Origin: Hemerocallis citrina
Lineage: Eukaryota; Streptophyta; Magnoliopsida; Asparagales; Asphodelaceae
Direction: 5' to 3'
DNA: 64,000 bases
Assembly (NCBI GenBank): GCA_017893485.1
Contig: CM030368.1
Coordinates: forward strand, 175,556,004-175,620,003
Shown: piece by piece, positions 12,090-23,124 of the stretch
Layout: each line of letters opens with the position of its first letter
How positions within the stretch are numbered: position 1 is the stretch's first letter
Notes under the pieces: generated by a model
What the model was told of the DNA's origin: nothing
Seen by the model: the letters and a program-made list of their open reading frames with translations, nothing else
Databases searched by the model: none
Position numbers and translations under genes: made by a program

Positions 12090-12149
12090 ATAAGTGGGAG
12101 ATTTGTAACAGTATACTGAAAAGCAATGCTTTGAGTATAAGTGGGAGAT
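12090..12149 (+). promoter_or_regulatory. Polypurine tract of copia, duplicated
   Basis: AAGTGGGAGATT lies immediately before the 3' LTR, as expected for the plus-strand primer. The same sequence occurs about 45 bp upstream, followed by a degenerate copy of the LTR start (TGTAACAGTATACTGAAAAG against TGTTAGGGTTATATACTGAA). Confidence 0.75.
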
Positions 12150-13418
12150 TGTTAGGGTTATATACTGAAAGCATGACTTTTGTATTAACTTTATTTCCTT
12201 ATTTTTTTGAATGAGAATCATATGGGCATATGTTTGCAGATTGTGTTTATTATAATATTAATGCAAGTATCTGATATTCTATAAGGTTGATAATATGGTG
12301 TGAGGTGACACACAGAAGATCATATTATCAGTTCCCTATGGAATATATAAATAGTTCACAACCTAGACGGACTTGGATAATCCATTGGAAAGGTTGTAGT
12401 GTAATCTGGTATTAGTCTATCTTGACTATAGGTTTACACTAGTACACTTTGTGTGTATTGAACAGGACCACTTGAGGTTGTTCTCTTTGTACTGACTACA
12501 AAAGAGAACAAACACCTCTGTTATTATGGATGCTTATGCTCTTAATCCAGATATAATAACAGACATGTATATGTAGTGTGCATTACTTTGACTCATAAAA
12601 GAGTGAGATTCATTATGGATCAACAACCTCTATGAATTGGGTAATAGCATTGTATGTATGATGGGCTGTTGATTGTAAAAGGAATCCATGTCCCGATACG
12701 TCGGGTTGATAATGTCCCCTTAAGGATCTCATAAGGATTGTCATGTAAACCCTGCAGGTGGATTACATCCGACATGACAAATAAAGTTGAGTGGTACTAC
12801 TTAAGGATAAAAGATGTTGATCAGTATAGTTGTCAGTAACTTAATTTGATCGACGGACATTCGATATCTTAACATGGGGAGCTCAACGAGCATATAATAA
12901 AAGGAGCCCATAAATATAATTTGGGATTAGGAAGGTAGTGCAACAATAGCTCCTTAGTGGACCGAGCTATTGTTAATGGGCCTGGGTTGTGTGTTTGGGC
13001 TGAACACGGGATACCCAGATTCGTTAGGAGACCTAATCCTAATTTCTCTTCATGGTCCCTGCCGTAGCCTTATATATATCCTCTATTCTCTGGCCGTCAT
13101 TATCATCATCAGAGATAAGAAGTTTTCTCTAAATTCGTGATTCACGTAAGGAGAGAAAGAGAGGTCAGCCAATGAGAAGAAAGGTTGGTAGACCGTCGCC
13201 CACACGACGTCCAACCCGAGGAAGGAATACGTGCAGAAGATTTTGGGGTCGCAGACGGCTCGAAGTTGCTAGAAACTATCGTCTTTTTCTCATCGCAGGT
13301 ATAATTCGTGAACCCTAGATTCCGCTATAAAGGGTTAGATCACGTATTAAATCTGTTAAACTTTTATGATCGATACGCATACCAATCCGTGTTCCTGGGA
13401 TTCATCGCAGTTCCATCA
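12150..13418 (+). repeat. 3' LTR of nested copia
   Basis: This LTR is equal in length to the 5' LTR and differs from it only by scattered substitutions. It ends CCATCA and is followed by ATAAAG, which carries the target duplication. Confidence 0.95.
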
Positions 13419-13473
13419 ATAAAGATCCTGTGGAATCTCGAATTCAATGTATTTTGGAATTCGGGGCGTTACA

Positions 13474-13699
13474 CAAACTTTTGCCTCTTCTGGTGGACAA
13501 GCTTGATCCCAGGGGTGACGCTCAGATGGTGCATTAAAAGTTCTTCCGAGATTCCGGGCATGTCTGCTACAGTCCATGTAAAGAGGTCGCGATTCTCCCG
13601 TATGCACCGGGAGATATCTTGCTTTATGGAGGAGGAGAGAGCTTTGCTGACGCGGAACGTCTTAGTGGTGTCTTCTTCGGAGAAGGCCACTTCTTCCAA
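13474..13699 (-). pseudogene. Gypsy pol, N-terminal edge of RT
   Basis: The minus strand reads DLFTWTVADMPGI, then MHHLSVTPGIKLVHQKRQKF, the typical approach to a Tat-type RT. It stops at the target duplication of solo LTR A and resumes at 2391. It follows the protease region across a short out-of-frame gap at 13700-13723. Confidence 0.85.
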
Positions 13700-13723
13700 C
13701 TCATCGATGGGCTCGGAGATAGT

Positions 13724-14257
13724 TTAGCCTCCTTCCTGAGGAAGTTCGAGCACTTCCAAGAAGAGAACCGGACCCCTCATCGAGGTCATGTAGCACTTTC
13801 GAGCCGCTTCTTGGCTTTCCCTCACTTCTCCCACTTCTGAGGGGATGGGGAACTTCATCTTCATATGGTAGGCTGAAGGGATGGCTTGAAGCGCGGCCAA
13901 ACCTAGTCTACCCAGGATAACATTATAGGCGGCCTTGACGTCGACCACCATGAAGTCCATTTGCTCCGTACGATTTGTCGGGGCCTTTCCAGCTGTTACG
14001 TCGAGGGCTACAATTCCCTCGACCGTAACCGGGACCCCTGTGAACCCGTGAAAAGTGTAGCCCGCGAGCTTGAGCCGGTCCCTGGACAGCGAGAGGCCTT
14101 TGAAGGCTTCCAAGAAAAGGATGTTGACGAAGCTGCGGTTATTTACCAAGACACGACAAACTTCGAAGTTTGCCATGCGGAGATTGATTACGAGGGCTTC
14201 GCAGTGGGGCATGCGGACGCCCTCCATGTCCCTATCAGAGAATGTCACCGGGACCAC
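13724..14257 (-). pseudogene. Gypsy protease region
   Basis: The frame has VCRVLVNNRSFVNILFLEAF, where a functional aspartic protease would have a D-(S/T)-G triplet. Here the Asp and Gly are both replaced (VNNRS), so the active site is lost. It continues with LAGYTFHGFTG and FMVVDVKAAYNVILGRLGL, the C-terminal flap and the ILGR motif of retropepsins. Length and position between gag and RT fit. Confidence 0.8.
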
Positions 14258-14314
14258 GAGGCCCTTTGGGAGAGGATGGCTCTGCAGGGAGTTGACCTCC
14301 CTTACGAAGGCTTT

Positions 14315-16230
14315 TCAAGAGGAGTTGGAATCTCCCCCCATTGGGCCCCCGTGTATCAGGTGCAAGATGCCCTCTACTTCGGCCTCCAGAGTCTCCGTGC
14401 ACTGCTCGTTTCGCCGGTTAGCCCCCCAATGCAGCGAGGGCAAATTGGCTCGGTCTCTTTTTACGAACCGGTTGAGTTGTCCTTTCTGAATGAAGGCCTC
14501 GATTTTATCCTTCAAGGCCCGACATTCATCTGTTTCATGCCTGTGGTCCCGAAGGAAACGGCACCACTTACTCCGGTCCCTCTTCTTTGCCGGGGTGTTC
14601 ATCCTTGGGAGAGGCAGTAGGAGGCCATCGTTCCCTATCTCCATGAGGATGGCAGATACACTCGTGTTAAGCGGAGTGAATTTCTTGAACCGAGGAGGAG
14701 GACGCCGCTAACCCCCATTGTCCTTTTGGAGCTTCTTAGCTCCTTCTTCTGCACCCTTCCGCTTGTTTCCGAAAGATGAGGCCTCAAAGGTGGGATGGTG
14801 GACGGCTTCTTCCGCTCGGTTGTACTTCTCGCTCCGAGGGATGCCCTGAGGTCAGCATTAAGGACGTTGGACTGGACAGCGATGGTGGCGACCGAGGGTT
14901 CCAAACAAGCAATGGACCTAGCCTCAGCAGTGAAGCATTTGACATAATCCCTTAGTCGTTCGCCCTTCTTTTGGTTGAGGAACAATAGGGTATCGCTCGT
15001 CTTCTCGGTGCGCCGATTGCTCAAAAAATGCGTGAGGAAAAGACCCTCGAACTGGTCGAAGGAGAAGATAGATGCCGGCGCAAGCCGAGAGTACCATTCC
15101 CGAGCTGGCCCCTTGAGTGTGGCCAAGAAGGTCTTGCAAAGGAAGGAGTCGTATGCATGGTGGATCATCATGAGAGTTTTAAAACTCTCAATGTGATCTG
15201 CGGGGTCCGACTCCCTGGTATAGGTCTCGAAATGTGGAGGCTTGAAGTTGTCGGGAACTGGAGCCTCCATAATGGTATGGGAGAATAGGGGCCTGCTTGG
15301 ACGAAGGTTTCTTGCAAGTCGCCCCTCGTCTCGGTCGAGCTGGCCGAGGCGCCTCTCCATCTCATGGAGATGGCGATAGACCGAGTCCTCCCTTTGGTCC
15401 TGTCTGGCCGAACCCCGGGACTCGTTCTCATGTTGAGGAGGGCTGGGGCTGCGCCGGTAATGGCGCAGAGTAGGAGGTGGACAGACTGAGAGACGAGGGT
15501 GACTTGGGATAGGGTGTGGACTACGAGAGCGGCAGTGGTGATCGGGAGAGGGATGGTGATGGCTCATAGCCTGCCTAGGACTTCGGGAGCGGCGAGGATT
15601 GTGAGGAGCTGGCGGAGGACTGGGAGCCCTACGACCATTGTTGGGGACAACGTTGAGAGCCTGGAGGACCGCCTCCTGAAATTGCTGGAATTCCGCCCTT
15701 GTAACGGGGGCCTCCTGCCCATGATGGTCCTGAGGTGCATGGCGACCTGCCAGGGAACGACTCTCTTTGTCCACAGGGAGAGTTGGACCCTCCTCGGTTG
15801 GATCGGGATGGTGAGCGGTCCCTGGCCTGCTCACAGCGAGGGTTCAACCCTTGGGCCCGCCTCTCCTCCAGATGGGTACGGAGATCGGGTCCGTGCTCGG
15901 TCTGTCGATGGTTAATCACGTTTCGCAGATCCTTTCAAGTGGGGGGGGTATAGGAGGCCATGGAGTCGGTATCGGCATTATGGATGGAGACTCGAACCTG
16001 ATGGACAGGTCGCTTGTGGTGACTCCGCCGAGAGGGCTCCCCCACTGCAGCCTGGGGCCCCGAAGGCTGCTGGACGGACTGCAGAGCCCGAGGATCGAGC
16101 TGCTGGGTTGGTTGGTTGGGAGGAGGGAGATCCCCCTGCGCAGGAGGAGGAGGAGGGTGAGAGGAGGTTGTCCTTCGGTTAGAGTTTGTGGGTCTCTTCT
16201 TGGGAGGCATGGCTGGGAGTTACGTGGGTT
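14315..16230 (-). pseudogene. Gypsy (Tat-type) gag, frameshifted
   Basis: The minus-strand frame from 15834 to 14635 holds a long Arg/Ser/Pro/His-rich N-terminal part, then the gag core: FETYTRESDPADHIESFKTL, FLATLKGPAREWYSRL and FLSNRRTEKTSDTLLFLNQK. It then shifts frame, and 14644-14315 continues with CRFLRDHRHETDECRALKDK, the zinc-knuckle-like end of Tat gags. The far N-terminus (15835-16230) is a Pro/Ser/Gln-rich sequence in another frame. APVTRAEFQQFQEAVLQALN is shared with the gag fragment at 63360-63487. Confidence 0.85.
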
Positions 16231-16261
16231 GAAGGAGGAAAACGAGATTGCTTGTCGAGTG

Positions 16262-16286
16262 AAGTTTCCCACAGAGGGCGTCAATC
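16262..16286 (-). promoter_or_regulatory. Primer binding site of outer gypsy
   Basis: The minus strand reads ATTGACGCCCTCTGTGGGAA right after the LTR end. It matches, with two changes, the TTGGCRCCGTCTGTGGGAA site seen at 62829 and typical of Tat-type gypsy elements. Confidence 0.75.
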
Positions 16287-16866
16287 TGTTGTCGCTGAAT
16301 TCGGGTGTGGGGGCAATAGATGAGATTTATAGGTTCGTGAGGAACTCACAAAGATCGACCCCTTCTTCTTCCTTGCTAATTTGTTAGCTCATTGATGCTC
16401 CCTCAAAACCTGCACCAACATTCGAGACACCAGGATGGATCCCGGCAACGAACCCTCCGACGATCAAGTCAATAACAGAAAAAGACAAGGGAAAAAGCTC
16501 AAGTGTGTAAAGTATGATCACCTTTAACAGTAGGAGGTCAGGGGGGTTATATAGTCGTCATGGGGATCCTTTTCAGGATGAGAGTAGATCCCTACTTCCC
16601 GGTGTGGCTGGTTGGGGTTGGTTACAACCATCCCTATAAGATAGGGACAAACTAGGATTTGTTCTTATCCTGTTGGACTGGTCCCTAGCGGGTTGAAACC
16701 CGCTCTCAACTAGTCGGATCCATTCATGGGTTAGCGGGTCCAGGAGGAGGGATCCGGTTCCCAATTCGGACCCGTCTGTAGGCGAGATTACCATCTTACC
16801 CCTGGGACTTTGAGATTCGTGCCCACTTTGAATGGTTCCGATTTAACCTCATTTTTAGCCATATCA
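16287..16866 (-). repeat. 5' LTR of outer Tat-type gypsy
   Basis: On the minus strand the LTR starts TGATATGGCTAAAAAT and ends GCGACAACA, 580 bp. The LTR at 62246-62826 is the same family and almost the same length (581 bp), which fixes both ends. It lies between the gag leader and protease sequence of the other gypsy element, so the Tat element jumped into that element. A TATA-like CTATATAA lies at 16548-16555 on the minus strand. Confidence 0.85.
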
Positions 16867-17186
16867 CCAGGCAATCAATTACGGCACAGGGAAATGCTCA
16901 ACCAGTCCATGCCCAGAATGACATCGAAATCGGAGTTGGGAATCACAATCAAATCCGCCGAGAAGACCACATCACCAATCAGCAATGGACTCTGCTTGCA
17001 AACCCTAAAACAGACCATGACACCTCCACCTGTGGTGATGTCCCAAGCTGCGGGCATAGCATCGCAAGCCAAACCATGCTGATCGACAAAGCGAGAAGAA
17101 ATGAAAGAGTGGGTAGCACCCGAATCAAACAACACATGAGCTGGAAGAGAGAAGACTAAAATCACACCTAGAAGAAGATCAAACAA
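16867..17186 (-). pseudogene. Protease of second gypsy (chromovirus-like), truncated
   Basis: HVLFDSGATHSFISSRFV contains the DSG active site, followed by FSADLIVIPNSDFDVILGMDWLS, the standard end of the retropepsin in chromovirus-type gypsies. Sequence beyond AVIDC is cut by the Tat LTR at 16866. The RT and integrase of this element are therefore off the left edge, if they still exist. Confidence 0.88.
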
Positions 17187-17340
17187 AGAATAAGGTGCTA
17201 GCAGGATATATACACGAATAATTGTACAAAGGAGGGAAAAGAAATAATAGCATGCAGAAAACTGAAAGAAAGAAAAAGAAAGTACAACTACTGTGATATA
17301 CCTGCAACCACTCCAACAGCAACTTCCGCTTCCACGGCTG

Positions 17341-18540
17341 TCAGGTTACAAGCCTGACCACGACCACCAACCTGACCTCCTCTAGGAGCCACACGCCTCT
17401 GATCAAAGACTTGCCTCTGTGGAGAAAGAGTCGCCTAACCTGACCATGCATCGGTGCTCCTAGCTGAGCAGCACCAGCAACCGGTGCAGCATCTCTGCTC
17501 CTCGGATAGTCACGAACCATATGCTCACTGCTCCCACACACTAAGCACTGCCGGTTGGCCATCCTGCAGTCTCGTTGTGAATACCTAGTCTTATGGCAGT
17601 AGCCATAAGTCTCAACATTCCTCAGGACAACAGGTGTGTACGGCTGTGCTCTCGCGGGAGGGGGCGGAACTAGCCTCTGAATAGGTCCTCTGGAAGGCCG
17701 AGCTGCAACGGGATGCAAAATAGTCCTCTGAGGAACACTAAATCTGCTAAGAGTCTGCTCTTGGATCCGAGCTGCATCCAGAACATCAGAATAAGCACGA
17801 AGCCTAAGAGCAGCCAAACGGTCCTAGAGGGGAAAGCTTAAGCCCGACAGAAAACGACTAGCCCGAGCCTCATCAGTGGCAACGAGGGTAGGGGCAAAGC
17901 GACTGAGCCGAGTAAACTCTGCAGCATACTCATCCACAGAACAGTTTCCCTGATTAAGATAATGCTCAAATTAATACCGTCACATGTGAAGTAGGCAACA
18001 ATAAATGACATTTAAGAACATTATCTAGCTGACCTGAGTTAGGAAAACAAATTGTCGCTCCATGTCTGCCTTGGTGACACTGGAAAAGAACTTCGCCATA
18101 AAGCTCTCAGAGAAAGTGGACCACTCAATGGGTCGCGGCATCCTCTCGGATTCAACCCGCCACCAGATATGAGCGAGATCCACCAGCTAGATGCGAACCA
18201 CATCCACATGATCCGCCTCAGCAACACGAGTGGCGAACAGCAGTTGCTCCATCCGGATAAGCCATTGCTCGGCTTCTAACGATGACTCAGTACCCAAAAA
18301 CTTATCCGGGTGCAGCCTCATGAAATCCGCTACCGTACCAGGCCTAAGTGGCAGAGGCCCAGGTGCAGGTCCGGTAACGTTCCCATTGGCTACCAAAGTG
18401 GCTCTCATCAGCTCATTGTGCTCCTACTGAGAAGCCATCATCTGCTGAATCGTCTGGAGAATAGCAGCATTGTCCGGCTGCCCATCCCCCGAGCGAGAAA
18501 AAGAATTCCCATGAGTTATAGCCTGAAACACGATCAAAGT
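17341..18540 (-). pseudogene. Gag of second gypsy element
   Basis: The minus strand reads TVADFMRLHPDKFLGTESSL, EAEQWLIRMEQLL, then LAHIWWRVES and FMAKFFSSVTKADMERQF, the classic Retrotrans_gag core. After frameshifts near 18010 and a stop near 17825 it continues with DEYAAEFTRLSRFAPTL and LSRFSVPQRTILHP. It ends in one zinc knuckle, CLVCGSSEHMVRDYPRS, in which the last Cys is Tyr. The next 150 bp link it to the protease. Stops, frameshifts and the altered knuckle show it is dead. Confidence 0.85.
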
Positions 18541-18706
18541 TAGTCAGCACCCAGAGCATATGTTGGTTATTATACAGGTATTCACGTGATTATCGTGGCG
18601 TGCAAATCACTGAGTTAACCCGGCTAAAGCCAAACTTGACTAATATACCAATCAAAGCCAACCCTCGTAAAGATAGTCATGTTTGATTGATATATTATTC
18701 AACCCT

Positions 18707-18720
18707 GGGCTCTGATACCA
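18707..18720 (-). promoter_or_regulatory. Primer binding site of second gypsy
   Basis: The minus strand reads TGGTATCAGAGCCC, the tRNA-iMet complement. It lies about 10 bp inside the end of the LTR at 18731-21816 and sets the element on the minus strand. Confidence 0.85.
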
Positions 18721-18730
18721 CTAAAAGCCC

Positions 18731-21700
18731 TATCATGCCCCGCTTCCCAAAATACGGAACACAAGTACGTAACGTAGGCCCAGCGAATGATGTAAACCCC
18801 ATCCATAAGCTGTGCCAAACTAACTCAGTAATAAGAACAACAAAATACAACCACGCAAGAAAAATAACCTCATGAATCAAAGATAAAGTTCCAATAATAA
18901 TGAAATAACCCAACAATATAAATATCCAACATCTGGGATCAAAACAAACTACGGGTCGTAAAGCCCAAAACAGAGTACAAATCATGATAACATTCAATAA
19001 ATAAAATTAGCAACAAATAAAACTAAGCAGCGGAGACTGGATCCATCTTTAGAAACGTTGGTCACCAATTCCTTCAGGAATAGATCCTTCTGCACCTGTA
19101 AAATCATGATCTAAAAAGAAGGAAAAGAGTGCCCTTTGAGCAAGCTGTGGGCGGCAAGTAGAGAAAACAAAGAATAAAGGAAAGCATGAATATCAAGGAA
19201 TAAGGATATGGTCAAAGACAAAGAACAAAGCAAAGAGCAGGCAATATTATCAAAGGTCTACAATAAATCACGCATGTAATGAGTAATGTCAGGATCAAGC
19301 AGGAAATGCAAGTTATCAAGTATTTCATTAATCTATCTAGTGCACGTACTATTGCGTCTCATTCCACAGGTTCGGCGCAAACACACAGTGTACGCTTTAG
19401 ACTGATGGTGAGCCCTCGGTCCGTGTACTCGGCCTAGTAATCAGTATTTCATGTTCAAGGACAGTAATTATCAGGCAGTGCTTTATGGCCATCAGTACGG
19501 GTCGGTACAGATCAGATAGTAGGGCCCGACTACCCATGATACCCCGGCTTTTTATTAATTTATTTTCATCCTATGTGAGCATGCAAGAGGGTGTCAATGT
19601 TGTATATTACTATGTGTGACTAATTCTAAACATTACAGTCAAAGCATGAGGCAAACTCATCATATAAACACATTTCACAAAATCAGGACAGCATGACCTT
19701 GATGTACTAAAATACATATCACAACCACTACAAAATAGAAAATCTAAATCCGCTGGAAGTCCTAGAAAGTAGACTTCCACATGGTTCCAACGAGTATAAT
19801 TAAGGCATATAAAAGATATAGGAACTAGGGTGAAATTCTATTCTATTCAGATTTTATGTTCAGGCAGCATGCAGTAGGTTGTGTTCAACTAATTATTTCA
19901 GATCAGATAACTCATGAATAAAATCTATAAAAATTCTGGGTTATACCTATGCATGTCAAGGTCCAGCCTAATTTATTTTATATTTTTATTTCAATGTTAA
20001 TAGGGTCAAATAAAATATAGAATGGTAGGGTACGCATGAAACTATGAGTATGAAATTTCTAACATGGTTGTACTAAAATGTTAATATCCAGAAAATGACA
20101 CAGCGAAACTTAGATCCGTCAAAAGGTTGTTAAACTAGACATCAGGATCTAAAAATTCATGTTTTAAAAGGAAATTCAAATTATGACATTAACATGGGTG
20201 AAAATCTAATACAAATGAAGTGACTAGCAGTATAGAAATTGTCTTAACATGAATAAGCTAATAAATAATTCATATGATCACATATAGCATGAAATTGGTA
20301 ATCAAGTTAATCATAGGTGTCAACATGCAATTTTTAAGGTTTAAGATACAATTATCACAGGCATGGTAGTATCCATCATTCAAACTCAATCTAGCACGTT
20401 CAATTCAACATGTCCAATTTATCAAGTAGCCCTATGCATGAATCTAGTTATTTAAATATACATATGCATGAAACAATGGGGACCAGGTTTTAGATCAAAG
20501 AGATAGCACGATGTTAAAAGTATGTCGGGTTAGCTCATGTAAACCCTCGATAATCTTAACTGAATTGTCAAAGGTAGTTTGATAATAAAATGGACGGATC
20601 TACTTGTAGGAGATCAAATAAACTTGAAAAAAAGAATAAATTAGTTCAAGAGGAGACTTGCCTGTTATATTGCAGATACAATTAATAAGAATAACGGGAT
20701 CAGAATTCTGGGCGAACTCCCAAAGACACGTGCAAAAGACGTGTGAAGAACCAACAGCAACAGCAAAAGCCAAGAGAAAAACTTCACATCGGATCCGACA
20801 GAACACAGAACAGCGTTCGACGATCTGATGCGCCCAAAACACGGAACAGCAAAATTGCCCAATGGGTGGCCTCCTTCACACCGGATCCGACCCAAACACA
20901 GGACAGCGGATGGGGATCTGATGCACCTGAACACCGAACAACGGAATCACCTAATGGGTGATCATCTCCTACCTTCGGCAAGGAGAGAAAGAGAACAGCG
21001 TCTCAACGACGAATGTGACACGATGGGGCAGCACAATGGCGGGGCACCACGGCGAAGATGTCGGCACCACGGTTAGGAACCGATGGCGGCGACGGCAACC
21101 TCGACGAGCGAACTCTGTTTTGTGGTTGGAAACAGAGAGCGACGACGGCAATGCTCCGAGACTCCAACGGCGATGCTAAGGGACCTGCGGTGATTGCGAG
21201 GGTGACCAGTGAGGGACGGCGAAGACGAAGGGGTGCACGAAGTGGAGGAACGGCAATGCGAAGGTTCGGTGGATTGGGTTACGGTGAGGAGAATGGGGGT
21301 GATGGCGGGGCGGTGAGATGGTGATGAGGGCGATGGGATGGAGACGGTGATGGTGATGGTGGTGACGGAGGTCAAAGGCGATCGGAGACGGTGAAGGGGG
21401 TAGGGTTTTTGCGGTTTGGATTGGGGTGCAACGAAACTGAGAGAGGGGTGTGGGATCGGGGAGAGAGAGTAACGATGGAGAGAGAGAAAGAGAGAGATTA
21501 TTAGGGTTAATTAATTGGGTATTTATAGGGATCAAGAAATTGGGTTGTGGGTTGAGATTATTTCTAGGTATCGGTTTTGACTCCAAAAAGAGAAAAATGA
21601 ATGCAATGAGACGAGACGAACACAAAGAATAACAAATCAAACTCAAAATAGAAAGAGCAAAATTTGCAAAGAACAGAATTCAACCAAAAGGAACACAGAT

Positions 21701-21816
21701 CGATCAAGAGAGAACAAAAGAACCCAAGAAAAGACAAAATGCACTATGACAAATGAATCCAAATACAATAATCAAAAGAAAACAAAATAAAATAAAATCT
21801 GAAAATAGGACTTACA
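18731..21816 (-). repeat. Long LTR (3.1 kb) of second gypsy, internal sequence on both sides
   Basis: The low-coordinate end, GGGGCATGATA on the minus strand, is next to the primer site and gag. The high-coordinate end, starting TGTAAGTCC on the minus strand, is next to a polypurine tract and the end of pol. The middle is AT-rich and noncoding. A GC-rich zone at 20700-21450 probably holds the transcription start region. Reading frames there (for example a His-rich one at 21176-21646) are composition artefacts. Confidence 0.75.
20783..20967. repeat. 92-bp tandem duplication in gypsy LTR
   Basis: Two imperfect units start with CACATCGGATCCGA (20785) and CACACCGGATCCGA (20877). They share the order GATCTGATGC, ACAC-GAACA and AATGGGTG. 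Confidence 0.65.
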
Positions 21817-22080
21817 AATCCTACCCACCTTACAAGAAGAATTTCGTCCTCAAAATTCATACAAAGAGGTGCATAGGGCAAACCTCGAAACAAACAAAGC
21901 AAAACGAAGCAAAACAAATACTACTCAAACAAATGAGGGAGCCTCTCCCGAATCTCTTCCTCTAACTCCCAAGTAGACTCCCCTAGTGAGCAAGGATTCC
22001 AAGAAACTCGGACCAACTTGATGACTCTATTCTTTAGCACCTTCTCTCAACGGTCTAAGATAGAGACGGGTCGAATTTCA
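21817..22080 (-). pseudogene. C-terminal end of gypsy pol (chromodomain-like) plus polypurine tract
   Basis: The minus-strand translation gives IRPVSILDR, stop, EKVLKNRVIKLVRVSWN, then GESTWELEEEIRERLPHLFE and a stop. This is the chromodomain-type tail of chromovirus integrases. About 60 bp on, GAGGACGAAATTCTTCTTG and AGGTGGGTAGGATT form the polypurine tract before the LTR. The pol is cut abruptly at 22080, where PMD sequence begins. Confidence 0.8.
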
Positions 22081-23124
22081 CAGGACAAATCCGACCTCAC
22101 AGATAAGTCCAATTGACGTGCATATTGGGCGTAGACGTTGTAGCCTTTCGGCCGTGTACGGTATCCAATTAACGTACTCTTCCCGAAGTTGATTGAGTTC
22201 ATCCCTATAATACGTCAACAAACCACGTGGGTTATCTCTCCACATGAGTTTACCGGTCCAATACACACCTAAAGGAGCCCTAAACACTGGATTCTCATGA
22301 AGCACACTTCAATTATTTGAAAGAACTGTTACTCGGGGCTAGCCGAGGTGTATTCGTTCCCAACAACAAATTTGCAATAACCCCATCGACCCCGTCATTT
22401 AGATCGACCCCATGGAATAATTGCATAGGGCACGGTAAAGAGAGGCCAACGCCGCACTTTTCCAACTATATCGTCCGGCTCTATGTATGTCGGCAATCAA
22501 GAAAAGGTACATTAAATGGACTACATCACCGAAATAATTAGGAAGGAGAATACTTCCGATCATCGACAAAAAATACGCCCGCGTGTAGCATTGAATTTCA
22601 AAGTCGGTCCGTTCCGGTTCCTCTCCCAAACTATTGTGGAACTCTTGATAGAGCCACGAACGTCGGATTGATTCCCCGACGAATACACCTTTATCTTTCT
22701 CTTCAACCTCCCTCCAAGATAATCTCTAACCAACATCACTTTATTGAAAATCAGGTTTTCGGTGATCGCCATCCCATCGATTGGAAGACCCGATATGACA
22801 GCTATATCTTGTAACGTGATCGTCATCTCACCAATGGGTAGGTAGAACGTGTGTCTCCGGCCTCCATCGCTCCACCAGAGCGGTAAGTAATGAATGGTTG
22901 CATTTCACTTTGGCCAATATGGACATTTCATAAAACCCACAATTTACCAAATAGTTTTGTGTGCGATGGTGCATCGGCAATATGGTGTGCATTCGGAAAC
23001 TCATTTTCTCGATATCTCCATTCCACACTACCTGGGACCTATGATCTTCTTGCAAATAGAGTACAGATGGGTCTAATGGACCCAGAAATCCTTGTTGTGA
23101 GTGCGAAGATGAAGCACCCATATC
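22081..23124 (-). pseudogene. Plant mobile domain (PMD, MAIN-like) pseudogene
   Basis: The minus strand begins MGASSSHSQQGFLGPLDPSV, then LYLQEDHRSQVVWNG, KCNHSLLTALVERWRPETH, MTITLQDIAVISGLPIDG, YTRAYFLSMIGSILLPNY, GDVVHLMYLFLIAD and YSWKSAALASLYRALC, in family order. These are hallmark motifs of the plant mobile domain, found in MAIN/MAIL proteins and in transposon proteins. At least three frame changes (near 22828, 22600 and 22390) show decay. The C-terminal part is lost at the junction with gypsy pol at 22080. Host MAIL genes act in genome stability and silencing; this copy is more likely transposon-borne. Confidence 0.85.

Larger units (their letters stand above)
5606..13418 (+). mobile_element. 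Ty1/copia retrotransposon, nearly complete, inside solo LTR A
   Basis: Two 1269-bp LTRs (5606-6874 and 12150-13418) flank an internal region with primer site, gag, protease, integrase, RT and RNase H in copia order. TAAAG precedes the left LTR (5601-5605) and follows the right one (13420-13424). By eye the LTRs differ at roughly two dozen sites, near 2 percent, so this is the youngest layer of the nest. The coding region has a few stops and frameshifts, so this copy is not autonomous. Confidence 0.95.
2392..13473 (+). mobile_element. Solo LTR A (3.26 kb without its insert), in gypsy RT
   Basis: The sequence starts TGTAATGCCCC and ends GGGGCGTTACA, near-perfect inverted ends. It is bracketed by the 5-bp duplication CAAAC at 2387-2391 and 13474-13478. 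Without the copia element inside, it is about 3264 bp. A related unit of 3257 bp lies in opposite orientation at 27159-30415. Neither copy has internal coding sequence or a second LTR, so I read both as solo LTRs left by recombination between the LTRs of a large gypsy element. A long LTR starting TGTAAYGCCCC fits chromoviruses of the Tekay/Del type, but that assignment is inference. Confidence 0.85.

Noticed and set aside
13961..14711. Plus-strand frames of 139-219 codons
   Set aside because: They are shadows of the minus-strand gag and protease of the outer gypsy.
21058..21646. Several overlapping frames, one His-rich, on both strands
   Set aside because: They arise from GC-rich and GGTGATG-type simple sequence in the gypsy LTR; no domain or codon pattern supports them.
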